Positions 1 to 10,329 of a DNA stretch of 64,000 bases are shown here, piece by piece. Below the pieces are notes generated by a model. That model had not been told where the DNA came from, did not search any database, and was given only the letters and a program-made list of their open reading frames with translations. The position numbers and the translations under genes were made by a program. Source of the stretch: Ceratodon purpureus (lineage: Eukaryota; Streptophyta; Bryopsida; Pseudoditrichales; Ditrichaceae); contig CM026424.1 of the NCBI GenBank assembly GCA_014871385.1, forward strand, positions 3,475,131 through 3,539,130, given 5' to 3'. The first letter of the stretch is position 1; the number at the start of each line of letters is the position of its first letter.

Positions 1-908
1 AAGTCATGTTGGTTAACATACAGAGACGGAGTCCACTTCTCCAGCTTTGTGAACTCCATAGCCATGGCTTTAAGATACTCCGGGTCTCGCATCGTCTTCC
101 TTGCCTTCACAAAATTCGTGATCCGGTTCGACTGGAGCGAATAAGGCAACCCCTCGGACCCGGCCTTGAAAACCCTGCTCAATCTCTCCAATCCCTTGGC
201 ACCCACTTTGGTGAACTTCTCCACAAGAGTCTCCAGGGAGAAGAACGGCGGGTTGAAGAGGTGAGTCTCCATGGCCATGCCCTCCAGCGCAAGCTCGCGA
301 GTAACAATGAGCCCGATTGCGGCGCCGAGAGAGTGACCTGCGAGGCAGACCGTGTCATGGCTGTGCTTCATCACGACCTTCCTCGTCATGTTCTTCACGA
401 TGTCATACAGGGGGTTATGGTGCAAAGTCTCGGACAGAATCTGCAGGTCGGCAAGTATGTCCCGTTGGCAAAACTTCCTTGTACCCCGAATTGCTATTAC
501 GTATTTTGGAAGCGGCTTCTGCTCATTACCAACCCGTGGCGCAAGATCTCGTTGCCGGAAGACCTTCAAGCGGACTTTGCAAGTGGGGTTGCCAACAGCG
601 GCGATTTCTTCTTCAGTCATCTGCTCAGCTTGCAACGATTCCTCCTCGTACCCGAAGGTCTCCCAGAAGAGAGAAGCGTCCTCCCTGCCGCGATCTGCCG
701 CATACACTCCTTGGATCATGCACGCCAGAATCTCGTAGAGCTCACTCTGCTGCCCTAGCGGCTTCTTCCCATCCTGCTGTCCCTCCACTACATCGACATG
801 TCTATCATCTGTAACTTGCAGCTTCTGCCCTTTGTAATTTGTATAAGCTGCGCTCCCAGCGCTTTTGAGCGCTCCTCCCAAACGTGTTGCCCTCGATTTG
901 AATGGCAT
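1..908 (-). CDS. Class-3 lipase-like alpha/beta hydrolase, 5' part of gene
   Basis: An open frame runs without a stop from the ATG at 908 to the window edge (302 codons), so the C-terminus lies outside. It contains the nucleophile elbow A-G-H-S-L-G with the predicted catalytic serine at residue 193. About 50 residues upstream is K-Y-V-I-A-I-R-G-T, the strand and turn that precede the oxyanion region in Lipase_3 proteins. This arrangement resembles the plant family around Arabidopsis At4g10955 (named 'GDSL esterase/lipase' but carrying a Lipase_3 fold). The predicted role is hydrolysis of an acyl ester; the substrate is unknown. No signal peptide is evident, as the N-terminus (MPFKSRATRLGG) is basic. 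No intron is seen in this part. The acid and histidine of the triad would lie off the window. Family assignment is good; the substrate is not inferable. Confidence 0.8.
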   Translation of the reverse strand, partial: MPFKSRATRLGGALKSAGSAAYTNYKGQKLQVTDDRHVDVVEGQQDGKKPLGQQSELYEILACMIQGVYAADRGREDASLFWETFGYEEESLQAEQMTEEEIAAVGNPTCKVRLKVFRQRDLAPRVGNEQKPLPKYVIAIRGTRKFCQRDILADLQILSETLHHNPLYDIVKNMTRKVVMKHSHDTVCLAGHSLGAAIGLIVTRELALEGMAMETHLFNPPFFSLETLVEKFTKVGAKGLERLSRVFKAGSEGLPYSLQSNRITNFVKARKTMRDPEYLKAMAMEFTKLEKWTPSLYVNQHD

Positions 909-1888
909 GATGCTGAATTGAACTGATCAAGGTGAAGGAACGTCAAAAGATCGACCTTCGGTTTTTTCTTCTTCTACGACTCTGCTGCGACAATTGTACC
1001 ACGCTTGCTCACTCGAAAACTCGAACTGACTCATATCAACTGATGTATCACCAACAAGGTAAGTCAATCAATATCTCTAGCTTCGGTACTGGAATTCGAA
1101 TATCTTTACATTCAAGCTCGAACTTATAAATCTATCTTCACTACATGCAGTGCTGACCATGTAACTGTAACGGATATAAGCAACTCTTGTCAAACCTTTA
1201 ATACTAAGTTCTTAGTGAGACTTCTGAAACTAAAGAATCACCCATTCAAACGACTCTTGTCAAATCCTTAATGAAACCAATCGCTTTAGAGTCATTATAT
1301 ATCAATGGCTTGGATATGGAAAATTCTGGGTGAACACTTCACTTGGCTCAGATTGACGTCACTGGCCAGTCAAGAAAAGAAAGTTCCGAGTGAATTCTCC
1401 TATACTCATCGAAAGTGGAGATAGTAGTGGGAGAAGGCAAGGAAACGCCATCAGGCAGTGGGCACAGTGTGTACTGTACTGTACAGTACAAATGAGATAT
1501 TTGGGGGCACAGGCGGCAGCAGGTTCCTCTTTGGATGCCACAACACTTGTCAACAACACTGATCATGATCAATGGCTTTGGTCTCGACAAAACTTGAGAA
1601 AATTTATTGCACGGCACTATTCTATGCAACCACATACAGTGAAACTCATTCACACGGCAGGTGGAGCTGGATCCTCAAACGGTAGCCGAAGTCCTTGACA
1701 TGTAGATGCGCACCTGGGTCTCCATCACCTCCAAAGCTGGCCCCCTCGGCATTTCAACGCTGTTGAAGAAAGCTCTGTTTCGTTCACCATCGCCAAATTT
1801 AACTCAATTCCGTAGGCCAGCGTTGAGCAGAGACGGCCCACAGCACCACACGCACGTACAAGCACTCAGTTAGATTGCGCTTTGAGCG
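909..1888. promoter_or_regulatory. Divergent intergenic promoter region
   Basis: The lipase-like gene (leftward) and the DUF538 gene (rightward) start 980 bp apart, head to head. On the minus strand a TATATAAT-like box lies near 1293-1302 and could serve the lipase gene. No clear TATA box is seen just upstream of the DUF538 start. A cluster of GTAC motifs is listed separately. No protein-coding signal is convincing here; the short open frames lack codon structure. Confidence 0.5.
1470..1490. promoter_or_regulatory. Four GTAC cores at 5-bp spacing (palindromic)
   Basis: Four GTAC tetramers begin at 1471, 1476, 1481 and 1486, and the inner 16 bp is a perfect palindrome. GTAC is the core bound by plant SBP/SPL transcription factors, including the copper-response regulators SPL7/CRR1. 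That the site is used here is inference; it could also be a chance simple repeat. Confidence 0.35.
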
Positions 1889-3953
1889 ATGAAGAGTGCC
1901 ATTTTTCTCAAGACATTTCTGGCTCTGCTGGTGATGGTGGTGGTGACGACGGACGTAGCCGAGGCTGATTCCGTGGTGGAGGAGCTCCTGAAGAACGGCC
2001 TGCCGGTGGGGCTGCTCCCCAGCTCCGTCAAGAGGTACTCCATTGATAAGGAGGGCGCATTTTCAGTGTCTCTGGAGGGGCCTTGCTACGCCAAGATCGG
2101 GGACCAGGTGTGTGTAACTTGGTCACCTGCATCTGCAACTAATTCTTCTTGTTGAAAAGGTGCAGTTCAATTCTCATGAGAATTGCTCGCGTAGGCTGCC
2201 ACTGCCTTTCGTTCAGGATTCTTTCCCAAGTGGATGGGGCTTCTTTCTTTTCGCTATTCTCTGCTGTTCTGGGACTTTTCGATTTAGGGTCACACAGAGT
2301 TTTGAAATTATCTCTATTAAAGCTCAATTTCGGTATTTTCGACCTGCCATTGATGAACAGGAATTAGAGAGAGGAAAATAATGTGTTCATCATGCATGGG
2401 ATGTTTGAAATTGTTCAGGTTTGAGGAGGAGTTTGTATATATATTTAACTTTGAAACGATCCACTGCTTGATTATGGTCACCGTTAGCCCTGCACAGGAA
2501 CTTGGTGCAGGGGTGCGGTTAGAGGTTGGATGCAACTGTCATGACAGTAGTTGCAGGATCTCTCTCTGGGATCTCTAGACTCGATGAGTCATAACTTAAT
2601 GACATATCGAGAAACATTTCCCGGCTTGACCCACTGTTTCAGAGCATGACTTTTGGTGTACATTACAATCAAAATGGGTGAAATAACCGTCCACTTTTCA
2701 TATTCACGTAGTCAAAGGTACGGAAGGTTGAAAACTTGAACTTGAAGAAGGACGAGTTGCCATTTAATTCGAAAGAATGTCGAAAAGGCTGATCCTTTTC
2801 CGAATCCAGAGTTATACTTAGGACGATGCTTTCAAAGCAGACCTAATATTAGGGATTTTGGAACTTACAGCTGAGCAGATACACACTGGAAGTTTTGGTA
2901 ACATTAGCCGGGGCTACTCTATGTGGAGTTAGCCCCCATTTTAGCCCCCCTTCACAAAGGTTCAGGAAATCTCAGATTTCTTTGTACACTTGTTTTAGCC
3001 CCCAAAATTGCACACCTTGGCCAGGCTAATCTTTCCTGGCTAGAAGAAAGGGCAAGTTTAGCCCGGGTTAAAGTGCCAAGGATTAGCCCCCTTTTGAGTT
3101 TAGCCCTAGGGGCTAACAGCTCCAAAACTTCCTGTGACAATTGATAACTGTGTGTTTAACGTGTCTTTCCTTGTCGTAATGCAATATATTCAGTGACAAC
3201 AATTGGGGCTCTCAGTGTTTGTTGGATGCACATTGTTCTTTCTGCATTCAAGTATGTCTGATGAAGTGCTGATACGAAGCTGAATTTGAAGTCAGTACGT
3301 CATTTAAACCCGGAAAACCATCAGCAACGTTAACAGGAAGGCCATATAATTTGATTGACTGTATTCAATCCTCAAGAACTGTAAAGAGTCCTAAGAAACT
3401 GTAATTAAACATCTAACGTAGGATTTGTAAGTCATTATTGCATCTTCTTCAACATGTTCGTGCGGAATCTCCACTAATGTTTAATATCCTTGCGCATCAT
3501 TCCTCAGCTGGCATATTACGACCAGAATATCACGGGAACACTGAAGTTCGGCTCCATCAGCAGCCTGGATGGAATCGAGACAAAACAGCTCTTCGTCTGG
3601 CTGCCAGTGACAGGAATCTATGTGGATGTTCCAGCAACACCCTACATCTACTTCGAGGTTGGGGTCTTGACGAAACGACTATCACTTGCCGTCTTCGAGA
3701 CACCCCCGAAGTGCTCCGCAAATGCTCTTGTGACCGGACTCTACATTCCCAGCTGGGTAAGTTCCTAAAAGACACCTGGTGATGTACTTAAGGTGATGCT
3801 CGAATTCTCTAATCAGACAAGACGCATTGTTTCATAATATGGGTCTATCAATGTTGACATGAACACATTTTGCTGTTTCTGCGGCAGATTATCAACGGTG
3901 AGTTTGGAGGCTTTCGACCAGGAAGACTGTCAAGGAAGGCGCTGCAGAGATGA
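1889..3953 (+). CDS. DUF538 family secreted protein, three exons
   Basis: Predicted join 1889..2107, 3508..3756, 3888..3953 gives 177 residues. Exon 1 encodes a hydrophobic signal peptide ending near A-E-A-D (residues 1-27), then the typical DUF538 opening: L-L-K-N-G-L-P-V-G-L-L-P, then Y-S-I-D, then G-P-C-Y-A-K. Exon 2 gives L-A-Y-Y-D-Q-N-I-T-G-T, the S-I-S-S-L-D-G-I-E core, F-V-W-L-P-V-T-G-I and V-G-V-L. Donors CAG|GTGTGT and TGG|GTAAGT and acceptors CCTCAG and CGGCAG all keep phase 0. The small third exon adds about 21 basic residues before a TGA. The length fits the family (about 150-180). DUF538 proteins are plant-specific, related in fold to bactericidal/permeability-increasing proteins, and often stress-responsive; the molecular role is not settled. 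Intron 1 (1.4 kb) contains a GGGGCTAA-rich repeat. The exon 3 call rests on splice signals and continuity, so it is less certain than exons 1-2. Confidence 0.87.
2905..3119. repeat. TTAGCCCC-rich inverted-repeat-like insert in DUF538 intron 1
   Basis: The segment begins TTAGCCGGGGCTA and ends TAGCCCTAGGGGCTAA, and the TTAGCCC core recurs several times within. It is GC-richer than the surrounding intron. The ends resemble those of a small non-autonomous hAT-like element, but I found no clear 8-bp target duplication, so the class is a guess. Confidence 0.35.
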
Positions 3954-4260
3954 TATCTTTCAGAGAGAATCTGGAATGTTTAAATATGTATGTGTTTATG
4001 CCTGGAGGTGCACTCTTTATTACGTTTGGGAATTATGTTTGTCATGACCCCAACTTACATTTCACGTGTATTTGGGGAATGTATTCTGTGCACTCATACA
4101 TAATTATACAAATTTAATTTTGTGCACCTGCAAGGTATGTGAGTGTTCACTGTTTTTTTAACATAAGAATTCAATACATTGTAATGATCAGTGTAATATT
4201 TTAGAATAGTGCTGGAGAATATCCTTTTAAAACCAATAAACAAATAGAAAATATTCCATG
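3954..4260 (+). terminator. DUF538 3' UTR and poly(A) signal
   Basis: Downstream of the TGA the sequence is T-rich and non-coding, and AATAAA occurs at 4235-4240. This is a reasonable polyadenylation signal for the DUF538 transcript. The cleavage point is not determined. Confidence 0.45.
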
Positions 4261-6222
4261 GATCTACTTTGTAACAGACGGCTTATACTACACACCAAGA
4301 GCCATGATCAAGTGGCTCTAAAATCTATCATTGGTATATCAAATTAGGCCTGGGATGACTTGAGTTTACATTTTTCAAAGAAAAGAAGAATGTCCATAGA
4401 AATTGAGGTGCTCAAAAGGTCTGTAAAGTAGCTTCATGGATAATGCTTCATGGTCAATGGATTTGTTGGGTAAGGAGCCAAAAAAAACCTCATTTATTCC
4501 AAAATAAAAGACTAATTGGACTAGAGATCAAAAAATCAAAAGTGTTAGAATGGTTTTAAAATTTCTAATCGACATACTATTGCTATTTTAAATTAAAATT
4601 TATCAAAAAATTGCATTCACAGTTGTAGTTTGAGAGATGAAAATGCCCAATATTTTAAACAATGCATCTTTGAATCTTTATTTATAATAGATATAATGAA
4701 TGTGGATTGAATATAACCTTATTTGATAATCAAAAATAACTAAAACACATGAAAAAACTTACTAGTGTCTTTATATTTGGTGTGGAAACGTTTGATGGTT
4801 TTTAAACTTAAGAGAAATTAGTTTTCAAAGATGGAATGGCAAATAAACAAGTTTTCCATAAATCTAAAGACTACCATACTCTTACACATCAAAAATAGTG
4901 AGCACTAAACTCTTCCATCCCTCCCAATTATTTAAAGTAAAAAGTAATGACACAATAGAGTAAAGCTCATGGTATCTTTTAAAAACTTAAATTAACTTTG
5001 AGAATAATTCTAATATATACTAAAAACAAATTAGCTCATCTTTATTTTGGTGCATTACCACTCTTCTTTATCCAACTTTGATTTAAATTTAGTTATAGAC
5101 CATAAAGGCTTTAAAATTACGTTTTTTTGAAGTATAAGTATGGAAATGTGACGAAGAGCTTTGACCAAGAAAATATTCCGTTTTTTTTATTACAATTCTT
5201 AGTGTATTTTATTAACTATCCGTGAGTGCGACATATACTCTCAATCACACCACTTCAAAAGGGATAGCATATTCCACTTGTAGAATTTCATTACAACAAT
5301 TTAGATTTTAGGTTCTACACTTACTATCTTTTTCTGAATGGTCTAATGCAAGGAAGTGTTTTAACTAAAACTTGGTTAGACCTTCAAAGGATTTGCTACC
5401 CTTTAGATGGGATACTTAACGCCATATTTATTAAATTGGTCAATCTTGATTATTTTGGCTGCTCAAATAGTGTGATTTCACTTCATTTTCTCTCTTTATT
5501 TGAATAGTGTGGCGACAATATAAACAAGATTTGCTATTTTAATAAATACAACGATATTTATTTGTTACTTGTGAAACGCCAATTTGTAGTTTTAAGATCG
5601 TCGCTAAAGCAGTTGCCAGACTAAAGAGGTGTTGATATATTTTGTCCAACCAATGCCAAAGCAATTCTAGTTCAAGTTGCAACATAAGGATGTGATTTGG
5701 AATAAACCTTTGCGTACTGAGGTGCCATTGTGAAGAATAATACATCAATGAGACATTGAATTGACACTGTTCATGATGCATCTCAAGGTTTGGGAAGTTT
5801 CAAAGGTCATCCAGCTATTATCCTTTTTTAATTATTTGGTAATTTATGTATGATACTTGTGTGATACTGGGATGATTCTCATGTGATATTTTGGGAAGAT
5901 TTCAATAACAATGTACCGTCAAGGTTCGTTCAGGCTACAGTTGTAATGCTAAGTGGGAATGGGAAGAGATGCTGACTGACTTTTGCAGCGTGTCCAGAAA
6001 TCAGTGCAGAGAGAGATGGGAAATTTAGCCACCCCAACTGTATTACGTAGCTAGTCTGCATGTTTTCATTCCAAGTACAAACTAAATCTACCAAGAATCT
6101 CATGGAAGGCTCCAGATTCACCTCCACAACACCTAATGTAGAAACACAATCTAAATCCCTTCTGTCCCAGAGCTCATCTCTCGAGGTAAAGTGCCCACCC
6201 ACGTCAAGCGCGGATTACTCAC
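4261..6222. other. Intergenic, AT-rich, no gene seen
   Basis: AT-rich DNA without a convincing open frame or repeat. GC content rises from about 5930, next to the exon-like segment at 6223-6348. Confidence 0.5.
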
Positions 6223-6348
6223 CTACGGGCATGCGACGTCACTAGTCGTCTTCACTCGATTTTTCTTCCATGCCTTCCAGAAGTAGCACATTCTGGCAAA
6301 AGAGAATTTGTCTTCTTGGGCAGTGTCCGTTACACAGATCAACCATGC
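6223..6348 (-). other. Isolated exon-like segment, unassigned
   Basis: On the minus strand a polypyrimidine acceptor (CCCTTCTAACAG) precedes a 126-bp block that ends with the donor CCGTAG|GTGAGT. The block is a multiple of three and is GC-richer than the flanks. In phase 0 it reads A-W-L-I-C-V-T-D-T-A-Q-E but meets a TAG as its last codon; another frame opens with its own ATG. I recognise no domain. It may be a terminal or untranslated exon of an unseen transcript, or chance. Confidence 0.25.
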
Positions 6349-7427
6349 CTGTTAGAAGGGAAAAGACCCAGACAGCAGACTGGAAACTTTAGACGCCACC
6401 ACATGCACCGCAGAAGCCAACTCAGTGTACAACATGGGCAGTTGCACATCAGCATGCCTCCTCTGTCAGACTCCGGGATTCTAAGCTTGTATTATTCGCA
6501 AGCACTAACCGCTGATTCAAAGAAACCGACTCCTTTCAGCTACCAATTCCAAGTCCAGTTCAATGTATTGAGGCTTTGCACACCTTTATGTTTCGTACTG
6601 CAGTTATCTCTCCACTTCTTCCCCATTATGGTACTTTGTCAATCAACGTACCAGGAATTATTCTTGAAGTTTTAACAATGCAGTGTAAAAATTTCATAAA
6701 ATTGCTTCATGCATTTCACATTGAAACTGAAATGACCTGTTTGGACAAGTCCATTAAAATAATCAAGCTTAGAAAACTCCTATCAACAGTACGATGCACA
6801 ATTTTAATTTGCATGAATATTGAACTAGATTGAAAAATAGTGCAAACTGGAGTTGCAAAAAGAACTGAGAAAGAATCAAGGGTGCTCTGTAAGCCTTCGG
6901 CACAAAAGTCTACCAATATTGCCAGTCGTCTAAATTGTTAAGCACACCACACACAACTTAGCTGGGAAAAAAAATCAGTGGCTCGCTGCAATCACGAATT
7001 GTCTGGATCAATAGCGATCTTAGTCCCACTATCATCATCAAGTCTAATTAAAAAGCTGTACAATAAATCCCGAGTAACTAACTAACTAACCATTCACCAT
7101 CTAAACTATGTTCGAACAATTCACGAACTCTAGCTCCTTCAACCATGACGCTCCCCTTTGATTAAACAACACGGCTACTGGATCCAGTCAGCTGATCATC
7201 ACATTCCATCCCGTCTTAATACTAGTATGGTGATTGATCAAGGCTACCAGTTGATCGATTGTCAATCATCCAAGCATCTATTCCGAGCTAGCAGCATGAG
7301 CGAATTGAATATCAATTGAGTTTCTTACATGAATTGGGCAGTTGGATCCATCCATCTATCCATCGGTCTTCGATCTTCGATCTCTTGTGGTTTGTGTGGA
7401 TTGTACAAGTTTGAGAACTCTGCAGGT
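6349..7427. other. Intergenic, including probable 3' UTR of the bHLH-MYC_N gene
   Basis: The part next to 7427 should be the 3' UTR of the leftward gene. The remainder shows only short open frames without family features. A (TAAC)n-like run occurs near 7077-7090. Confidence 0.4.
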
Positions 7428-10329
7428 TCAGCTGTAAATCTCGCTCAAGAATGAGTTGTACGAGTCGCCATTTTCCAACGAGTCATGAAGAGTACCAAAA
7501 TCAGCCAAGTTGTCGAACGTGTCGAGAAACGAGCTAAACTTCTGACTGTCACCTTTGCATTGGGAAGTCCCAGTCTGATGGCCTTCAGTATCATCCGATG
7601 TGTGCTCCGCCGATGCCACATCCGAGTTTCCAGAGCTCGGAGAGCTCGAGGTGGTGGTGGCACCGAGGTTTCCCGGCAGCGGCTCCGTCTCTGCCTTCGG
7701 TTTCGGCAAGCTCGTCGGGGCCACCGCGGAGTCTTTTGCACCCGAAGTTTTGTTAACGACGGGGCGACTGACGGGAGGCCGATTGGAGAACGATCCCGTG
7801 ACAATCCCTCCGTTGACGTCGAATCCCTCAGCTCGCTCGGTGGGCGTCACACTCGGGAGCTTGGACAGGAGAGCCTGCAGGCTGGACATCGAGGGGAGGA
7901 GGTTAGGGATGGTGGGGCTGGTGGCACCGCCTTGTGGACTGGTGTGGCCCGTGTTCAAGGACTTGGGTGGGGATGGACACTCAGGCCGGTGTTGGAAGCC
8001 TTCGGTGGGGCTCATGTAGGAGTAGTCCTTGAAGCTGAGCGACAGGGGCTCCGAGTCCGGGGGTCGCTTCACGCCCAGGACGGAGGTGTCGGACGAGGAT
8101 CGCCATAGCTGGGGGCCGATCCGCGGCGACAGGAACTGGTCGATGGAGCGCGCCGTCAATTGCGTGGCGGACGCGGCTTCGGACGTCGCCATCCAGTGGC
8201 CGCGGTCCGTGGGCGAGGAGCCCTCGCTTCCTGAGCGCTTCTTCCCTGCACAAGACATCGGATGGGGGACGAACACACCCGGAATCGATTGAAGGTAGTT
8301 GAATCTCCGTTGCATGTGCAAGACGAAGTTTAAATCCTCCATGATCTGCTCCACCACATCCCGACCCAAGCACCACACTTTTTCAGTTCAACTTTCCTCA
8401 TTTAAACGCTCCAAAAGCTGATTATCAAACCATGCCTCTGAATGCACTTGTATTGGATGTAGAGAGCGTTATTATGTCATAACATTATGCTTGTTTGATG
8501 TTATGGTGTGTCCTTGATTTTAGACCCTTCATTTTCATGACGTAAGAAAGATCCAACCATTAACTTAGATTATGTCAGGTACTGTAAAACGTAAAGCCTT
8601 GTCATGAAAACACCGTGTCCCCCCACTTGTGCGGCCATTGCGTTACTTCTTGAAACAAGGCTCTACTTGCATACTGACTCAAGAACAGATCCAGGAAAGT
8701 CACAAAAGATGATGAGACTGAGAACAGTTGGATGGTTGTTTTTGACTCACCTTCTTGGTTGACCCCAGCTGAAGGACGCCCTCCTGTACTGCTACCACGG
8801 CGATGGTCTGGATCCCAGACTTGAACTGCGCTTCCCATGTCCGTGGGTGCTGCACATAACCAACCAAAATCATTTCCTTGCACTTTCATTCCTAAAACCA
8901 CCACTTTGCATGATGATATCCTTTTAAGGAATTATTAGTAGTCACAACCCTAGCAATAGTAGTACTTATTGCGATGGACATGGCCATGGTATAATAATTT
9001 CGAAACGGTAAATCAAGAAATCAGAGGCGGATTGAGACTTCGGATGTTTTGAAACTTACAGGGTCAAGAGAGCCCTGCCATGGGGAGAGGAAGCTAATCT
9101 CGTGCTCCACCGGCTCTCGGTACACCCACTTATGGCTGCTGTCGGCCGCAACTTTGCCCATCAAACTGTCAAAGAAAACCAAAAGTCTACCGTTTAATCT
9201 TCACAGTGGATGCAGGAATGAGCTCACGGCAATGGCATTGCGATGTTCTTTGGAAATGATGTGAGGGTTGGAGGATAATTGCTTACCCTTCGCCGTAGTT
9301 GTAGACTTCGTGCGACATTTTGAAGAAAAGTTCGGGGCTCATAGCTTCTGATTCGTCGTCGCTGTGGCTACCTCGCTGTGAAGGTTGTTGAGGAGCAGCA
9401 GCACCTGGGAAGAACGGCGGCCCTCCCCGGGTGTCCTTGGCAGCGCCGGCAGCACATGCTGAGAAGTTGCAGAAGCCGTCCTCCCACACCAGAATCCAGT
9501 TTCGTTTGTTGCCTTTGGATCTGTCCATCATGCCGCCTTCCGTGTCCCATCTGCACCACCACAAAGCCACAATTTGAACAAAGGGGAAAAAAGGGAGGAA
9601 AAATGGCTACATCGCTACCACAAATGATTATATTGCTCTCAATCCGTGGCCTTGCAGTACGATCACTGGAAAGTTCGAAAATACTTAAAGTATAGGTCTG
9701 GGTGATCTCCGAGGCGTTGACTACCTCGCTACAGACAGCAAGCGTGCGAAGAGCTGTAGATCCCAATCAACACGCGACAAAACTAATTGACAATTGGGCA
9801 TCACCCAAATCTACTGACACATGATTCGATCGCAGCTTAGAGTTGCAGGTGATCTTTCCGACTCGCAGAGCCGGCCAGTAAAGGCACCGCGACGAGTACT
9901 ATGACAGTGAAGATCGGAATCTCAGATTATCTGAAATTCAACTTCTGAAGCTGGTTGCAGCAACAATAAACTAACCCTGTGCATATAATTTTCTATGCAC
10001 TTTGTAACAGAAGGCTGGAGAGAGCGACTACAATACTCTCTAACTTGAGTACTTGCGACTGATGTGTTTGATAGAATTCAACTTTTAGGTGAAGGTAGTT
10101 GCATGGTACACAATAGTACATGAAACCGGGTAAGAAATGCACTTGAAAAAGACACAATGGGAAGGAGAGAGGTTGGAGATTGAAGTAGTACGCACTGTGG
10201 GGGAGGGTAATTCCGTGGCAAGATGCGCCAGAAGACGGCGTAAACCCACTGCGACTCCGTGCACAGGCGGCGCAGCGTGTGCTGCAGCAGATGGTTCAGA
10301 GTCGGCAATCCCTGCCTGGTCACGTCCAT
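7428..10329 (-). CDS. bHLH-MYC_N domain protein ('WNK-related' family), five exons
   Basis: Predicted join on the minus strand: 10329..10196, 9550..9287, 9165..9060, 8849..8751, 8345..7428, giving 506 residues. Every junction has GT/AG ends and phase continuity (donors GTGCGT, GTAAGC, GTAAGT, GTGAGT). The N-terminal half (residues about 10-230) is a bHLH-MYC/R2R3-MYB N-terminal domain: L-C-T-E-S-Q-W-V-Y-A-V-F-W-R-I-L-P-R-N-Y-P-P-P, then N-W-I-L-V-W-E-D-G-F-C-N-F, S-H-E-V-Y-N-Y-G-E-G, H-P-R-T-W-E-A-Q-F and Q-S-I-P-G-V. The C-terminal 270 residues are Ser/Pro-rich and probably disordered. No basic helix-loop-helix and no kinase domain is present, so the common label 'WNK-related kinase' is a misnomer. 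Family members are presumed nuclear co-regulators. The ATG at 10329 is the first in frame. The exon 5 acceptor (GAGCAG|ATC) was chosen by family continuity and has a poor pyrimidine tract. Confidence 0.9.

Noticed and set aside
6-758. 250-codon open frame on the plus strand
   Set aside because: It lies antisense to the lipase-like gene, whose minus-strand frame carries the G-H-S-L-G motif; the plus frame has no domain.
7485-8108. Plus-strand open frames of up to 207 codons
   Set aside because: They mirror the GC-rich last exon of the bHLH-MYC_N gene on the other strand.
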